Shown here: piece by piece, positions 11,990 to 22,490 of the stretch
Position numbering within the stretch: position 1 is the stretch's first letter
Layout of the letters: every line of letters begins with the position of its first letter
NCBI GenBank assembly: GCA_008360975.2
Contig: CM039196.1
Coordinates: 10,830,263-10,894,262, forward strand
Source of the DNA: Lichenostomus cassidix
Taxonomy: Eukaryota; Chordata; Aves; Passeriformes; Meliphagidae
Length of the DNA: 64,000 nucleotides
Reading direction: 5' to 3'
Position numbers and translations under genes: made by a program
The notes under the pieces: generated by a model
What the model saw: the letters and a program-made list of their open reading frames with translations, nothing else
What the model was told of the DNA's origin: nothing
The model's database searches: none

Positions 11990-12066
11990 GCGGGAATTGC
12001 GCGGGAGTTGCGCGGGAAAGGTGCGGGAATTGCGCGGGAATTGCGCGGGAATGGCGCGGGAATGGA
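11990..12066. repeat. 11-bp minisatellite, 7 copies
   Basis: Seven head-to-tail units of GCGGGAATTGC with a few substitutions (third unit GCGGGAAAGGT, sixth and seventh with AATGG). Each unit contributes CpGs in GCGCGGGAA, an E2F-like word, so the array is a cluster of seven such words. Confidence 0.92.
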
Positions 12067-12840
12067 GAGGGAAAGCCTTCCCTCCACACCCAGGCTGGAT
12101 CTCCCTGCTCGCTCCATCCCTCGCAGCTCACGGCAGGGAAGAGCCAGCCTTTCCCATCCCGTGCCAAATTCCTGACGCGTAGTACAAAACCAAACCGACC
12201 AAAAAAAACCCCAAATAATGACTGAAAAGGAAAAATCAAACGGCAAAGCTCTGTGCCATCTCCACTCAGGGGGTGCTGGATCCCACCGATGGCTCGGGGA
12301 AGGGGAGGCGGGGAAAGGGGATGGCTTTTTCTTTGATGAATTCCTAAACAATCCCTATTATTAATTTCTTCACCAACCAAGGGTGAATAGAGGCTCCAAA
12401 AGGCAAGATTTGCTTTTCAAAGAGGAAGGTGAAATCAAAACACCTGTTCTGCATTAGCCCTCTCTCACTTCCACCTCTCCTGTAAATGAAATTATTTAAA
12501 TAACGGGGGGGGAAAAATATATATGAGAGAGAGTAGGAGTATTGTTTTTCTCTCCTGACATATGGGATCGGAGCTGGCAAACCGGGCACCACATCAGGTG
12601 GATAAATTCATCATAAAAGATTTGGGAAGTGACATGGCAAGTGATATAAGACCATCTTTAGGGCACATTGTCCCCCAAAACCTGACACCCGAACCTACCC
12701 CAAAACCTCCATCCTGGCGGGGATGGACACCTGCGAGTCCAGAAGCGGTGCTCAGACACTCCCAGCCCGTGCACCCCAAAACCTCCCCAGCACCCCTGCT
12801 GTAGGATTGGCTTCCCCATTCCCCCATCGCCCTGTCCCCA
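12067..12840. other. Unique DNA, no gene recognised
   Basis: A short AT-rich block near 12350-12560 includes ATATATATGAGAGAGAG. GC-richer DNA follows. No gene, RNA or known repeat was recognised. Confidence 0.5.
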
Positions 12841-13110
12841 CTGCTGTCCCCCCGGGCTGCCAGCCCAGCCCAGCCCAGCCCGGCCCAGCCCGGCCCGGCC
12901 GTGCGGCTCTCCCGGCGGCAGAGGGGGCGCAGGGGAGCCCCTTTACCTTGGCGGGGGCTCTGCCGAGGTCTCCTGGCTGCCGGGCTGCCCTGGCAGAGGG
13001 CTGGGCTGGCTCCCGGCCCTATTTCCGCTTGTAACTACGAGGGGACACAGCCCTGCCCCGATAAGGTATCGCCGAGTGGCGGGCAGCACCTCACCGCGAG
13101 CTGCCCGGCC
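12841..13110. promoter_or_regulatory. CpG-rich, C-rich segment (CpG-island-like)
   Basis: High GC and frequent CpG, with a short CAGCC/CGGCC pentamer-like array (about 12859-12900). It precedes a unique AT-mixed block with TCACATCACACAAG and TCACACCTTC (T-box half-site-like) at about 13145-13225. No TATA or start site can be assigned. Confidence 0.35.
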
Positions 13111-13350
13111 GGCCCGGCGGGGAGATGTCGAGGCATTTCTGGCAATAATCACATCACACAAGTGCTTACATTCCGCCTTGCTTGCTCTTTATCCCTACCA
13201 CCGAGCTCGGAGTCACACCTTCTACCGGATTGTTGGAGGGCTCGGGCTCGGAGAAGGGGGTGGGTGGCACTCGCTGGTTGTTAATCTCGAGGGTTCCTCC
13301 AGGCCAATAAAAGGAACGTGGTCAGAAATGTCTTTTTTTCCCCCCCGCAG
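13111..13350. promoter_or_regulatory. Candidate regulatory block upstream of a splice acceptor
   Basis: Unique sequence with TCACACCTTC, a GGCCAATAAAAGG word (13302-13314; CCAAT-like, and also containing AATAAA) and a pyrimidine tract running into CCGCAG at 13350. It could be intronic DNA before an exon or a regulatory element. Confidence 0.22.
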
Positions 13351-13445
13351 AAACCTCTCCTTCTCCTCCCCTCCAGCCTCAACCCCTAACCCTTGCTGTT
13401 TGTTTTTTTGCCTGGACTTTGGGAGAGTCCTGAGAGCTGCTCGAG
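13351..13445 (+). other. Candidate 95-bp internal exon, unrecognised
   Basis: Preceded by a strong acceptor (T7-C7-GCAG, ending 13350) and followed by a consensus donor (CGAG|GTGAGC at 13446). An open frame crosses it, but the translation, rich in Ser, Pro and Phe, resembles nothing I know. The pyrimidine-rich body suggests the sites could be coincidental. If real, a spliced non-coding RNA fits as well as a protein exon. Confidence 0.15.
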
Positions 13446-14104
13446 GTGAGCTGCAGAATAACAAAAAGGCTTTGTTTGCCCCATCCCGGCACCGAGGGGT
13501 CCTGCTTTGGGAACAGGCGTGGTGGGAAACCCACCTGGAGAGGAGAATATAGGAAAAGATCTTCTCCACGTGCTCCGGGAGAGGTTTCCCAAAATGCAGC
13601 TGAAGGGCTGAAACCTGCGGCGTCCGGGAGGTTTGGTAAATGTGCTGATGGGGAAATAATCAGCAGTGAATATTTGTGGGTGTGAGAGCAAAAATCCCTT
13701 TTTAACCATCTATGTACACTTTGCATAGCCAGGCGTTGATCTTAATTAACTCGAGATCTCGAAACCCTGACTGGCAGGATTTGGATTGGGAGATGGGTAT
13801 TTCTGTGCTGTGAATAGCTCTGGAAATTCACATTTTATCGCAGAAAAGCACCCACCAGAACCTCTTCCAGCAGGCGTTTTGCTCTATTCCCTCTCTGTGC
13901 AGGTTGCTGTGCTTTGTGCTCTCACCTGCTGAGCTCTGAGCTCACCTCATCGTTCCCTTCACTGCGAGCTGCTTGGAAATCTTAAAAATCACCCTGATCT
14001 CCTCTCTGCTTATATTTCCCACCAAGCACTCAGTGAGCAGCAAAAGACACAGAATGATTTCTATATTTTCTTTTTTTCCCCGTACTTAAGATGCTGGTTT
14101 TTTA
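13446..14104. other. Unique DNA, possible small conserved patch
   Basis: The 13705-13755 segment (CATCTATGTACACTTTGCAT, then GTTGATCTTAATTAACTCGAG) is AT-mixed and resembles a POU/homeodomain element. The rest shows nothing recognisable. Confidence 0.35.
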
Positions 14105-14149
14105 CCATTTTTACTTTCCAAAAATGGCATTTTTACTTCCCAAAAATGG
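14105..14149. promoter_or_regulatory. Twin perfect CArG boxes, 22 bp apart
   Basis: CCAAAAATGG occurs at 14118-14127 and again at 14140-14149, each fitting CC(A/T)6GG, the SRF recognition consensus. The two sit in a 22-bp tandem repeat with a (C)CATTTTTACTT lead-in that is partly complementary to the box itself. The spacing of about two helical turns puts both on the same DNA face. SRF binding is inferred from consensus only. Confidence 0.5.
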
Positions 14150-14431
14150 TATTTTCGGGGCTGGTAACGAAGCATCCAGTGCTGACACATTTCAAAAAGG
14201 TAAAAATCTTTCTTTCAAGGAGACAAGTGATTTCTGCCTGAGGGCAAACCTTTGGCAGTGCCCTTGATCCCTCTGTCACCCTTCCCATCCTTCATTTCGG
14301 TCACTCCTAAATGTCCTAAATCCCCGAGTGACTCTGCTGTTTTCTAATAAATAACCACAACATGTGTGCACCATGCCTATGGCCACAAAAACCCGGCGTT
14401 TGGCTGGGATTTCTGGTCATCACCTCGTGCC
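14150..14431. other. Unique DNA, nothing recognised
   Basis: No repeat, gene or motif cluster was noted. Confidence 0.5.
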
Positions 14432-14459
14432 AATAATAATAACAATAATAATAACAATC
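14432..14459. repeat. Imperfect (AAT)n microsatellite
   Basis: AAT units with AAC interruptions, immediately upstream of the LINE fragment. Confidence 0.88.
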
Positions 14460-14504
14460 ATAAGAACGTTGCTTTGTGGATTTGGACCTGCCAGCAAGGC
14501 AAGA

Positions 14505-14655
14505 AGCAAAGTGTTGCACTTGTGGGAGGTATCTTGCAGTCCAAGGATCTTTTGTTGGGTCTGGCTTTATTTAATATTTTCATTAATGACCCTGTAAATG
14601 GATTACACAGCCCATTAATAAAACTGGCAGATGCTACCCGGTTTAAGGAGCTCGT
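14505..14655 (+). mobile_element. Decayed CR1-like LINE reverse-transcriptase fragment
   Basis: One frame reads LFNIFINDPVNG followed by LIKLADATRF. In CR1-clade LINEs the RT core typically reads LFNIFINDL followed by KFADDTK, so the spacing and order match the palm region around the catalytic Asp pair. Here the second Asp of the ADD motif reads Ala (LADA), so the copy would be inactive even if complete. Upstream residues GGILQ correspond to the GVPQGS turn. The frame is open for only about 109 codons, and no 5' part or 3' tail was found nearby. Very old insertion; whether CR1, L2 or L3 clade is uncertain. Confidence 0.7.
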
Positions 14656-16300
14656 GAAAAGCAAGAGAAGATTTAAAAAAGGGAGGAAAAAATGACAGAA
14701 AAAAGCAGGAAGAAAGGACAGAGAAAGAGCCCAAAACTGTTTGTGGTGATGATGAAATTCAGAGAAAGGTGGTTGAAGGATCAGTCGAAATCCAGATTCT
14801 TTAATTGTGGTTTTATCCACGATGCAGTAAAAATAAATTATTAGTCCCAGAGAGACATGGGGCAGGAGGTGAGCCTGGAGTTAGCAGGGAGAGGAAGGGA
14901 CCACAGCAGGAGAGAGGGGATCTGGGGACAGACACCCTCCTGCAGGGCCAAAAAACCCTACAGAAAGGTCAGACAACACCAAACAGAACTGCTTGTGCTG
15001 AAAAGAGCAGGAGAAACTCTGAATTTTTGAGTGCAGAGAAGCCTCCATGTCCTTTAGGGTTCCCTGTGCTTCTATCAGGATCCTCAAATCCACCTGGAAC
15101 GCTCAGAGTTTGGGGTGGTGATGCAGGAAATACCAGACAGAAGTAAATATGATAAATTTGATAATTCTGGAGCTTGAATTGTCTGACTTTGACAATTTTT
15201 GACTGCCCACCCTTCCCACTCAGCTCTGCTAGGGGCATCTTGTGGAGCTCTAAAGAGAACATCACCCACAAGGGCTCTGTGAGGCAGAGAAAAGCACCTC
15301 AATAAATTTTGGGAAGTCCTCCCTTGGATCAGTATCCAGAGCAGTGACAGCTGGTGAGCACCCACCTCTCCCTGCTGGATCTACAGGAATCTGTGCCAGG
15401 AAAGAGGAGAAGAAACAATGGAATGTGGGCAAATTTAATAATAAGCAGGAAAATCCTCCTCACAAAGCCTGCTGGCCTGAGAAGAGTGCAAGGTTCCCCC
15501 GATTCCCCCAATCAGAGACTTTAAATGATGGGAAAAAAACCCTAACTGATCAAGTATAAAGCGGAAATAGGGCAAAAAGAGGATGAAGAATAGACCTGAG
15601 AGGTGTTTTTCCCTCCCTCCCACCCAGCAGGAATGCCAGGATGCACGGTGTGGGATTTCCCAGGGGTGGCACAGAACAGCTCAGACACTGAACAAACACA
15701 GAGATTTGGGAGTCTTTCTGCCAGAGCAGGGCTGTGGATTTCAGCTGAGCCAGGGACAAGACCACAAAGCACCAGATGTTCCCCTGCTGGGAATCAGAGT
15801 GGATCCCATGGCACCAGGAGAATTCTTACAGCTCAGCCTGGGCTGAGGGTTTGGTGTGTTCAATGCTCCAAGGCTGTGGGTTGATGTCTGTGCCCTTCTC
15901 AGCAGATTTACACACACAAAACCCTCCTATCTTGACATTTTGGAGGTTTTTGGGCACAACTTTTGAGGATTTGTTATGCCAAGGATTGTAGCTTGATCGG
16001 AATTGTCAGCCTTTCCCCTAAATTATGACACCACTGCTCCCAAAGGGAAAAAAGGGAACAAAACCCAACCCTGGGCTCAGTTAGCCATTGCTTTACACCT
16101 GTTTGGCATCACAAACCTACCTGCTTCAAAGAATCCAACCTCTATTCTACTCCTGACAGCTTCATTTAGACACAAATCCCTAAAACCCCGAGTATTTCTG
16201 TGCTTTCTCTTTTCTTTCAGCACTTGCTGCTCACCTACATTTGCTTTTTTCTCTTTTCACTGGGTCACCACTACAAAAATCTTGGCCAAACTACGTGAAG
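14656..16300. other. Unique DNA, no gene recognised
   Basis: Short open frames only. No continuation of the upstream LINE could be followed with confidence. Character is ordinary intergenic or intronic. Confidence 0.5.
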
Positions 16301-16790
16301 CCATGAATATGATTATGGCCTGCTAATGTAAACAGGCAGGAAGGGGTAAAATAGGTTGGTTTTGTGTGTGTGAGAGGGAGAGAAGGATCCAGATCCAGTT
16401 TATAAACATCCATCTCCAGTAATGAGTCCTCTAGGAAGAAATGAAAAATAGCCCAGGCCTGGTAAAGTCAATTAAGTTGCTTTTAAATAAGAGGTTACCC
16501 AGAGAGGCCAAGAGTTAACATGTAAAGGCTTATTGCCAGTGCTGTAAAAAATAAAAGGGAGGCTCGAATATTTGAAGACATTTGGTTGCTATTATAAACA
16601 AGTGGATCTAATAGTGTGGGTACATTCATAGACTAACTGTAGAACTTGGGCATCTTATAAGGACACATTGAAAGGCAAAAAAAAAAAAAAAAAAAACCTC
16701 CAAGTTTCCCTGGCTAAATAATTCCAAATGGGTCATTATAAAACCACTGATACAACACGTGTGGTTGGGACTCGGGGCATTTATAAGGAG
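16301..16790. promoter_or_regulatory. Candidate conserved AT-rich block
   Basis: Unique AT-mixed DNA with many homeodomain/forkhead-like words: AAAGTCAATTAAGTTGC, TTATAAACATCC, AGAGTTAACATG, TATTATAAACAAG, ATTATAAAACC. A 20-bp poly-A run (16677-16696) interrupts it. The texture resembles constrained developmental enhancers. Alignment is needed. Confidence 0.35.
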
Positions 16791-17713
16791 AGCTTTTCAA
16801 ACCCCCCAGTAATGAGCAGCTAACAACGAGAGCACAGCCAAAGGTGTGTGGAATCTGCAGGGAACACATGGCAAAGCTTTACGGTGCAAATTCTTGTAAT
16901 GACCTGGAGAGCAGATGGCCCTGACACTGCTTCCAGCCCTTTGGAAAAATCTCCCGAGGTTTGTCAGAGTGGGGATTGGGAATTGGGGAAGGGAGAGTAG
17001 TGACAGCACCTTCCAGGGAGGGAAGGGCTGTTGGTAAAGGGATGAGAAAAGGAATTAAAGACTAAAGGAGAGCAAAGATGTTCCTCTTTTCTGCTGTAAA
17101 GTCCTGATTGTTCTCCTTGGGGCAAAATCTCATTTTTGGGGTGTTTCGAGGGCTGCTAGAGCAATCCAGGGGCAGAGCTGTGATTCCTGCAGCCAAATAA
17201 CCTGGAGGTGACACCCAGGCACCAAAGTCACCTTGTGGCACTGTCCAGGGCTCACCCACCCAGAGGAACTCCCCCAGACATCCCCAGGCTGCCAATTCCT
17301 GCCTTTGGAAGCTCTGGAAATGCTGCTCTGTGCCCCAAATCTGTAAGGAACAATCCATTCCCACAGCACCCCGTGGTGTGCAACACATCCATCCACTCCT
17401 GTAGAGCTGAGTCCACAAATCCTGCTGCTTTTCCCAGGGAAAACATCACCATTTGAGTGACAGACCCGACAAAGCCACAGAATCCCTTCTAAAGGCTGGC
17501 TCAGGACACGGATCAGAAATTTTGGCCACCACAGTCCCTTCCTGTCCCAGCTCAGGGATGACCATGGACCCGAACCTTTCATCTCCTCATATTTAAATAT
17601 CTGAGCCTCTGCTCACAGTCAGCTTCAGATTGCACAGTTAGAGACAGAAAATGGAAAAGTGAGGGCCAAAGAAACATAAGGGACCAGGTTTTATGGTCCT
17701 AAAGAGGCAGAAC
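16791..17713. other. Unique DNA, no gene recognised
   Basis: Overlapping short open frames on both strands; nothing recognised. Confidence 0.5.
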
Positions 17714-17809
17714 GACCCTCAGTGATGAAGTTTTTGGAAACATGATTTTAAATTTGAGTTAAGACCCTCAGTGAGGAAGTTTTTGGAAGCATCAATATAA
17801 ATTTGAGTT
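17714..17809. repeat. Tandem duplication, two ~48-bp units
   Basis: Unit 1 (17714-17760) and unit 2 (17763-17809) share GACCCTCAGTGA, GAAGTTTTTGGAA and AAATTTGAGTT, at a period of 49 bp. A few substitutions separate them. Confidence 0.88.
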
Positions 17810-17871
17810 AAATATTAAGATTCTCCTCGCTGTCTAACAGCTCTGCCCATGCCAGACCCAGAGGTGAGGCT

Positions 17872-18039
17872 CAAATGTGAATTCCCAGGAGACACAGCAT
17901 CCCCACGCAGGATCAAATGTGAATTCCCTGCACACACAGCATCCCCACGCAGGATCAAATGTGAATTCCCTGCACACACAGCATCCCCACGCAGGATCAA
18001 ATGTGAATTCCCTGGACACACAGCATCCCCACGCAGGAT
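17872..18039. repeat. 42-bp minisatellite, 4 copies
   Basis: Four units of exactly 42 bp, each with CAAATGTGAATTCCC then ACACAGCATCCCCACGCAGG. Middle copies are nearly identical and outer copies differ at a few sites (AGGAG and GGACA replacing GCACA). The period is a multiple of three, so frames on both strands stay open and give repetitive peptides. This is a repeat artefact, not a gene. Confidence 0.95.
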
Positions 18040-20920
18040 CCACCCAGCAGAGGGGAATCTGCCATCAGAATTCCTCATTTTAAAATCCAGTTTTGAGCAA
18101 CGCATCCCTCAGCACTGCTCCACGAGTTGCTGCTCCAGCTCTGGAGAGCAGCACTGATTTTCTGAAGGCTCAGCAAGCAGCAGGACGGTGGGATCAGTGC
18201 TCTGCCTGCCTCCCTGTCAGCTGCGAGGGAGCAGCAGGGCAGCATACAGAGGGTCAGGAGAATTAGCGTCACCGCGGAGGAAGTGGGGTCAGAGCTAAGC
18301 GGAGTTTCCCTGCCTCCACCGCGGGCTCGGAGAGTGGATGGGGACAATTAACTCAGCAGCTTGATGAGGAGATTCATCAGCGCTCTTTCCCTTCGGAGCA
18401 AAGGGGATTCCAGCAGGAATTATTGCTCCAGCACAGCACCCAACCAGGGAAATCCAGGGAAATCCAACCTGGGAATCCCAGAGCTGAGGCTGCTCCTGTC
18501 CTGGCTCCTCTCTGGAGTGTGGGATGGCAGAGGAGGAGGAGGAGGAGGAAGGAGTGCAAATCTGCCTCTGTTTGTTTAAGCCGCCAGAAAATTAATGCTG
18601 CAAATCTGCCAGGCTGACCCTGTGGTTTCGGGGAGATTTTTCTGGTCTGGGGTATTATACACACAGGTTTCCTTCGTAGCCCTTGAAAACATTTCTGACC
18701 AGCTGCTCAGGGGGAACAGGGTGGGGAGAACATTCCCAAATCCCGGTGTGAAAACCCCGAAGCCTCTCCTCTCTTATAAACGCTGCTCTTGTCACAAGAG
18801 TGCCACAGCTGGCTCCCAGGGTGGGGACAACACCTCCCGGTGTGCTGGGTGTGTCACCTGCCAGTCAGCATCAGGGAGGGTCAGGCTGGGTGTCAGCAGG
18901 TCTGTACCACACCCGGGAATCCCTGGAATTATTTATTAGCTCGCTCCCAAAGGGGAGAGCAGCGAGAGCCTGGAGAGAGTGGGGAGAAAAAAAGGAGAGC
19001 CTGGAGACACTGGGGTGAAGAAGAGGCCAGTCTGGGAGATGCCAAGGAAGAATGTCCAGAAGATCCCTAAAATCTGGATCCAGAAATTGCCCAGAGCCCC
19101 AGTGCCACCCTCCAGAGACCCCAGCAGCACCTCCAGCCAGCAGGAAAAGCACGGAGCATGGATTGGGCACTGCTCCACATCCAAAGCTGTGCTGAAGAAC
19201 TCCACCCTGGAGCACAGTTTTGGAATATGGAACTAAATAAACCCTTTTCAAATCTATTTTGTAGGTGGAAATCACTCTCTTTTAGGGATGTGCTCAGTGT
19301 AATGGCGTCCAGGTCATAAACTTTGGGGTCATTCCCAAAGATGCCAGGGAAGAACAAGTGCTCAGCCCTTTTCCCTAAGGGAAGGGCATGAGTTCTCCAT
19401 GCCTGTGCCTGCTTCCAGGAACTGATTCCTTTCCTTGCCTCCATTCCCAGTTATGGGGAGTTTGGTCCCATTTCCATCACATTTAGCAGCCTGCTGTCCC
19501 TTCTGGAAACAAAATTGCTGTGCCACGTTGACTAGGAAAAAGTCAATGCCCTCACTGAGACAGCCACGGGCTCCAGAGGATCCAAAACTGAGAGCATCGT
19601 TAGAAAAACTACACACACAGCAAGAGATCTCTGCATTAGCCTGGAGAAAATCCCTCTCGAAGTTTGGCAGCCGAATTTCTTGTTTCCCCATTCATTTGTC
19701 CTTTCCAAGCATCCTTTCAAGGTCACTCAGGAGAGGTGGCTCTGGGGAAGGGCTGAGAGCAGCCAGGGAGGGAACCCAGCACAAGGGGTTCTCCAGGAAC
19801 ATGGAATAATAACCTCTCCCAGCATGATCGGGGAGCTCAGCAGAGCCACTGGGAGCTGAGATTTCACCAGGAAATGCTCTTGGATTGACAGCAAAGTGTG
19901 GGAAGGAGGTGCAGAAACACCAAAGCACTGCAGAGGGCTGGCACAGCCCAGCAGCCACACAGCCCAGGAGCTGTGCCTCCATGCCAGCAGGTAGATTCCT
20001 TACCAGCTCCTTCTTTTTCCCTTCCCCATGGCATCCCCAGCCCAGCCTCTCCGGGTGGGTGGGAATTCTTTTGTCCTGTGGCACTGAAAAAGCTCCGTGT
20101 GGCTGTGCTGCTCGCAGGTGATATCTGTCACCCTTGTCACCTGCACCTCATCCCTTCTTCCCACACACACAGCATCTCTCCTGAACCTCCCTGGAAAATC
20201 CTGGAGCAGGAGAGAGGGGAGGGAGAGCTGTGACCGAGCTCCAGTTTGGCTGCTGGGTCACACTGAGTCAGCTGGGAGGAACTGGATGCTCCAGAAATCC
20301 TTGGATTTTGGAGGACAGCGACTCTGTGCTTGATTTCACTCAAATCTCATGGCTGGGATGCTCTGCCTGTGCAGGAGGAAGGAGCAGGAATTGATCTGTG
20401 ATGTGAGCATCACCCCTGTGCTGAGCCTTGGTTTTGTGCTCAGGGGGTGCACAGGGACAGGGACAGGGACAGCTCAGCCTCGGGGACAAACTGCCTCTCA
20501 AAACCCCTTTTCTGAGCCTCGTTATTCACCTCCGAAAAAGAAACACCACAACTCTTCACAGAGTGGAAAAAAAACCCCTCTTGTATCAGTCAGGAGACAA
20601 AATCCACTTAGTATGGCATCAAGGAAAAAAAAAGGAAAAGTGCCCCTAGAGGGAGATCAGTCAGCAAGGGGTTGTCCCTGTGCTCCAGCTTCGATTAGAC
20701 TCTCCAGCAAGGAATAAACAACTTTCACCTTGCCGTGACCCCAGGGAGTCCTCCCGCCCGCCTAGGCAGTGCTGCAGCATCCCACTCACGGGATAATGGG
20801 GAATCCTGGCCATTCCCAGCCCAGCAGGGACCTGTTTGGCCCCCAGCAGACACCTCAAGCCTCAGAGCAGCTGAAATAAAGCACTTGGGGAAAGGCAGGA
20901 TTTTACTGCGTTTTGCATGG
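18040..20920. other. Unique DNA, no gene recognised
   Basis: Includes a short GGA-rich tract (about 18531-18550), GC-richer DNA near 18270-18330, and a GGGACA hexamer array of about four copies at 20451-20472. Open frames are short and unrecognised. Confidence 0.5.
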
Positions 20921-21020
20921 AGATAAATAAAATAATTTGGGGTCTTTGGGATGAAATATGTATTGAATATATGGCATTGTGGATGAGATACTGGGATTCA
21001 ATCTGCCCATATTTTATTTC
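20921..21020. promoter_or_regulatory. Candidate small conserved patch
   Basis: About 100 bp of AT-mixed unique DNA (GATGAAATATGTATTGAATA, CCCATATTTTATTTCCATG) amid GC-richer surroundings. It resembles a short regulatory element. Weak evidence. Confidence 0.2.
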
Positions 21021-22053
21021 CATGCTACTTGTCAGGCATCCTCCCCCAAGCTGAGAGGGAAGGATCCATCCCAGCCTCCAATTAAAGCCCAGCTCTCGTT
21101 AAAAACACCATTGTAGGCAAAGGAGGGGCGAAAAAAAAGGAAAAAAAAAGAAGAAAAAGATAATTCTGTCAGCACAGACATCTCCTACGCTGAGGGGTTT
21201 GCAAAGAAGTAAAACCTGAGCCTCTATTAGGCCGTTTGCAAAGTTCCAGCCTGTAAATAAACCGAGCAGAGCAGCTCCCCAGCCAGGAGATAGCACAAGG
21301 CAGTGGGCAGCCCTGACAAGGCTGAGTCTGCTGGAACTGCCTTATCTTCCTAATCCTCGGGATTATTAATAGTAGTAGGGATGTGATAGAGTCCAGAGGC
21401 CACCCCGTGACAGACACCAGCATGTGAAGCATCCCCCAGACAGGAGAGGCTGGCCCTGTCCCTCGGAGCTCCTGCTGCAGGAGGGTGGGATGAGGCAGCC
21501 AGAAGGGGAGGTGAGGTGCCTGAGACCACAGGGCACAGCAGGAGCTCGGGAGGAAACAAATCTGCCTCCTCCTGAGCTGTTTCACCGAGTTCAGAGCAGG
21601 GGTCTTGCTGATATTGCTTCCCATTTTCCCCTCCACAGCCCTTGGGCAACAAAGAAAGGCTTGGAAGGCACATCCCTTATCTTGATCATACCCAAGGCAG
21701 AGAAGGGATCAGAACCAGGTGGGATTCACCCATGAGGTGATCAACTCAGCACTGATCTGACACAAATCCCAGGTCTTTTGCTGTATTTTTAATGGGGTTA
21801 ATCCACCATCAGCTCAGACCTGCTCACCCCACAGCCAGAGCCTGCCAGGGATAGCTGAGGAATGGGCAGCTGTGGAGATGGGGTGAGGAGAGGCAGGGAT
21901 CAGCCCAGCCTCTCCAGAGGGACTGCAGCCCAGCTAGGACATCTCCTGCCCACCTTCTAGTCCCACTCCCTGGTTTAGAGGGAACAATTCCTCTCCAAGC
22001 TCTGCCCAGACCTCTGTAACAACAGGATAACTCTTCCCATGGACAGATCCCAC
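21021..22053. other. Unique DNA, no gene recognised
   Basis: A-rich tract at about 21129-21160. Otherwise no gene, RNA or repeat recognised. Confidence 0.5.
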
Positions 22054-22107
22054 AGAGTGCCCCCAGAGTGTCACACTGATTGCTGTGTGACACACTCTGG
22101 GCACTCT
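22054..22107. ncRNA. Candidate hairpin RNA or palindrome
   Basis: Two 23-nt arms (22054-22076 and 22085-22107) pair at 20 of 23 positions around an 8-nt loop TGATTGCT. Outer paired block AGAGTGCCC/GGGCACTCT, inner paired block GTGTCACAC/GTGTGACAC. Mixed base composition makes chance less likely than for AT-only stems. The total of 54 nt is short for an animal pre-miRNA, but a stem plus flanks could be processed. Pairing does not clearly extend outward. The alternative is a remnant of a small inverted-repeat element. I do not recognise the arms as a known miRNA. Confidence 0.35.
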
Positions 22108-22490
22108 GCTCCCATCGAGGCCATGGCTAAAATCCCACATTTCTCTCTACCCAAAGCCAAGCCCCATTCCCAATCCTCTGTCCCCGAGATCGTTTCCCTT
22201 TTCCTCCTGCCCATTCTGCTTGGCTCCTGCCTGGATGCCCACAAAGCCTCGACTTTCCTGCTGCCTCAGGGCTGCTCCAGCACTTTCCTCCAGAGGCAAA
22301 TGGGTGCATTCAACAGAGCAATAAAATCCCAGCAACTTTCTGGGCACGGGGCCTAATCCAACTCCCAGGGAAAAGCAGCAGGAGGAGAATTATTCTCTTC
22401 CAGCCAAGGGGGGCTGAGAGAAAACCCAGGAGGAGGGTCTGGGACAGTGACACTGCCATCCTGGTGGAGCTCTTCCGAGGTCAGCAAGTG
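22108..22490. other. Unique DNA, nothing recognised
   Basis: No gene or repeat seen. Confidence 0.5.

Noticed and set aside
14780..15900. Possible endogenous retroviral or longer LINE sequence downstream of the RT remnant
   Set aside because: No recognisable conserved motif, primer-binding site or terminal repeat pair was seen.
17872..18039. CRISPR-like direct repeats
   Set aside because: The units are contiguous 42-bp tandem copies with no variable spacers, in vertebrate DNA.
17815..18157. Repetitive peptides on both strands
   Set aside because: Product of the 42-bp minisatellite, whose period is a multiple of three.
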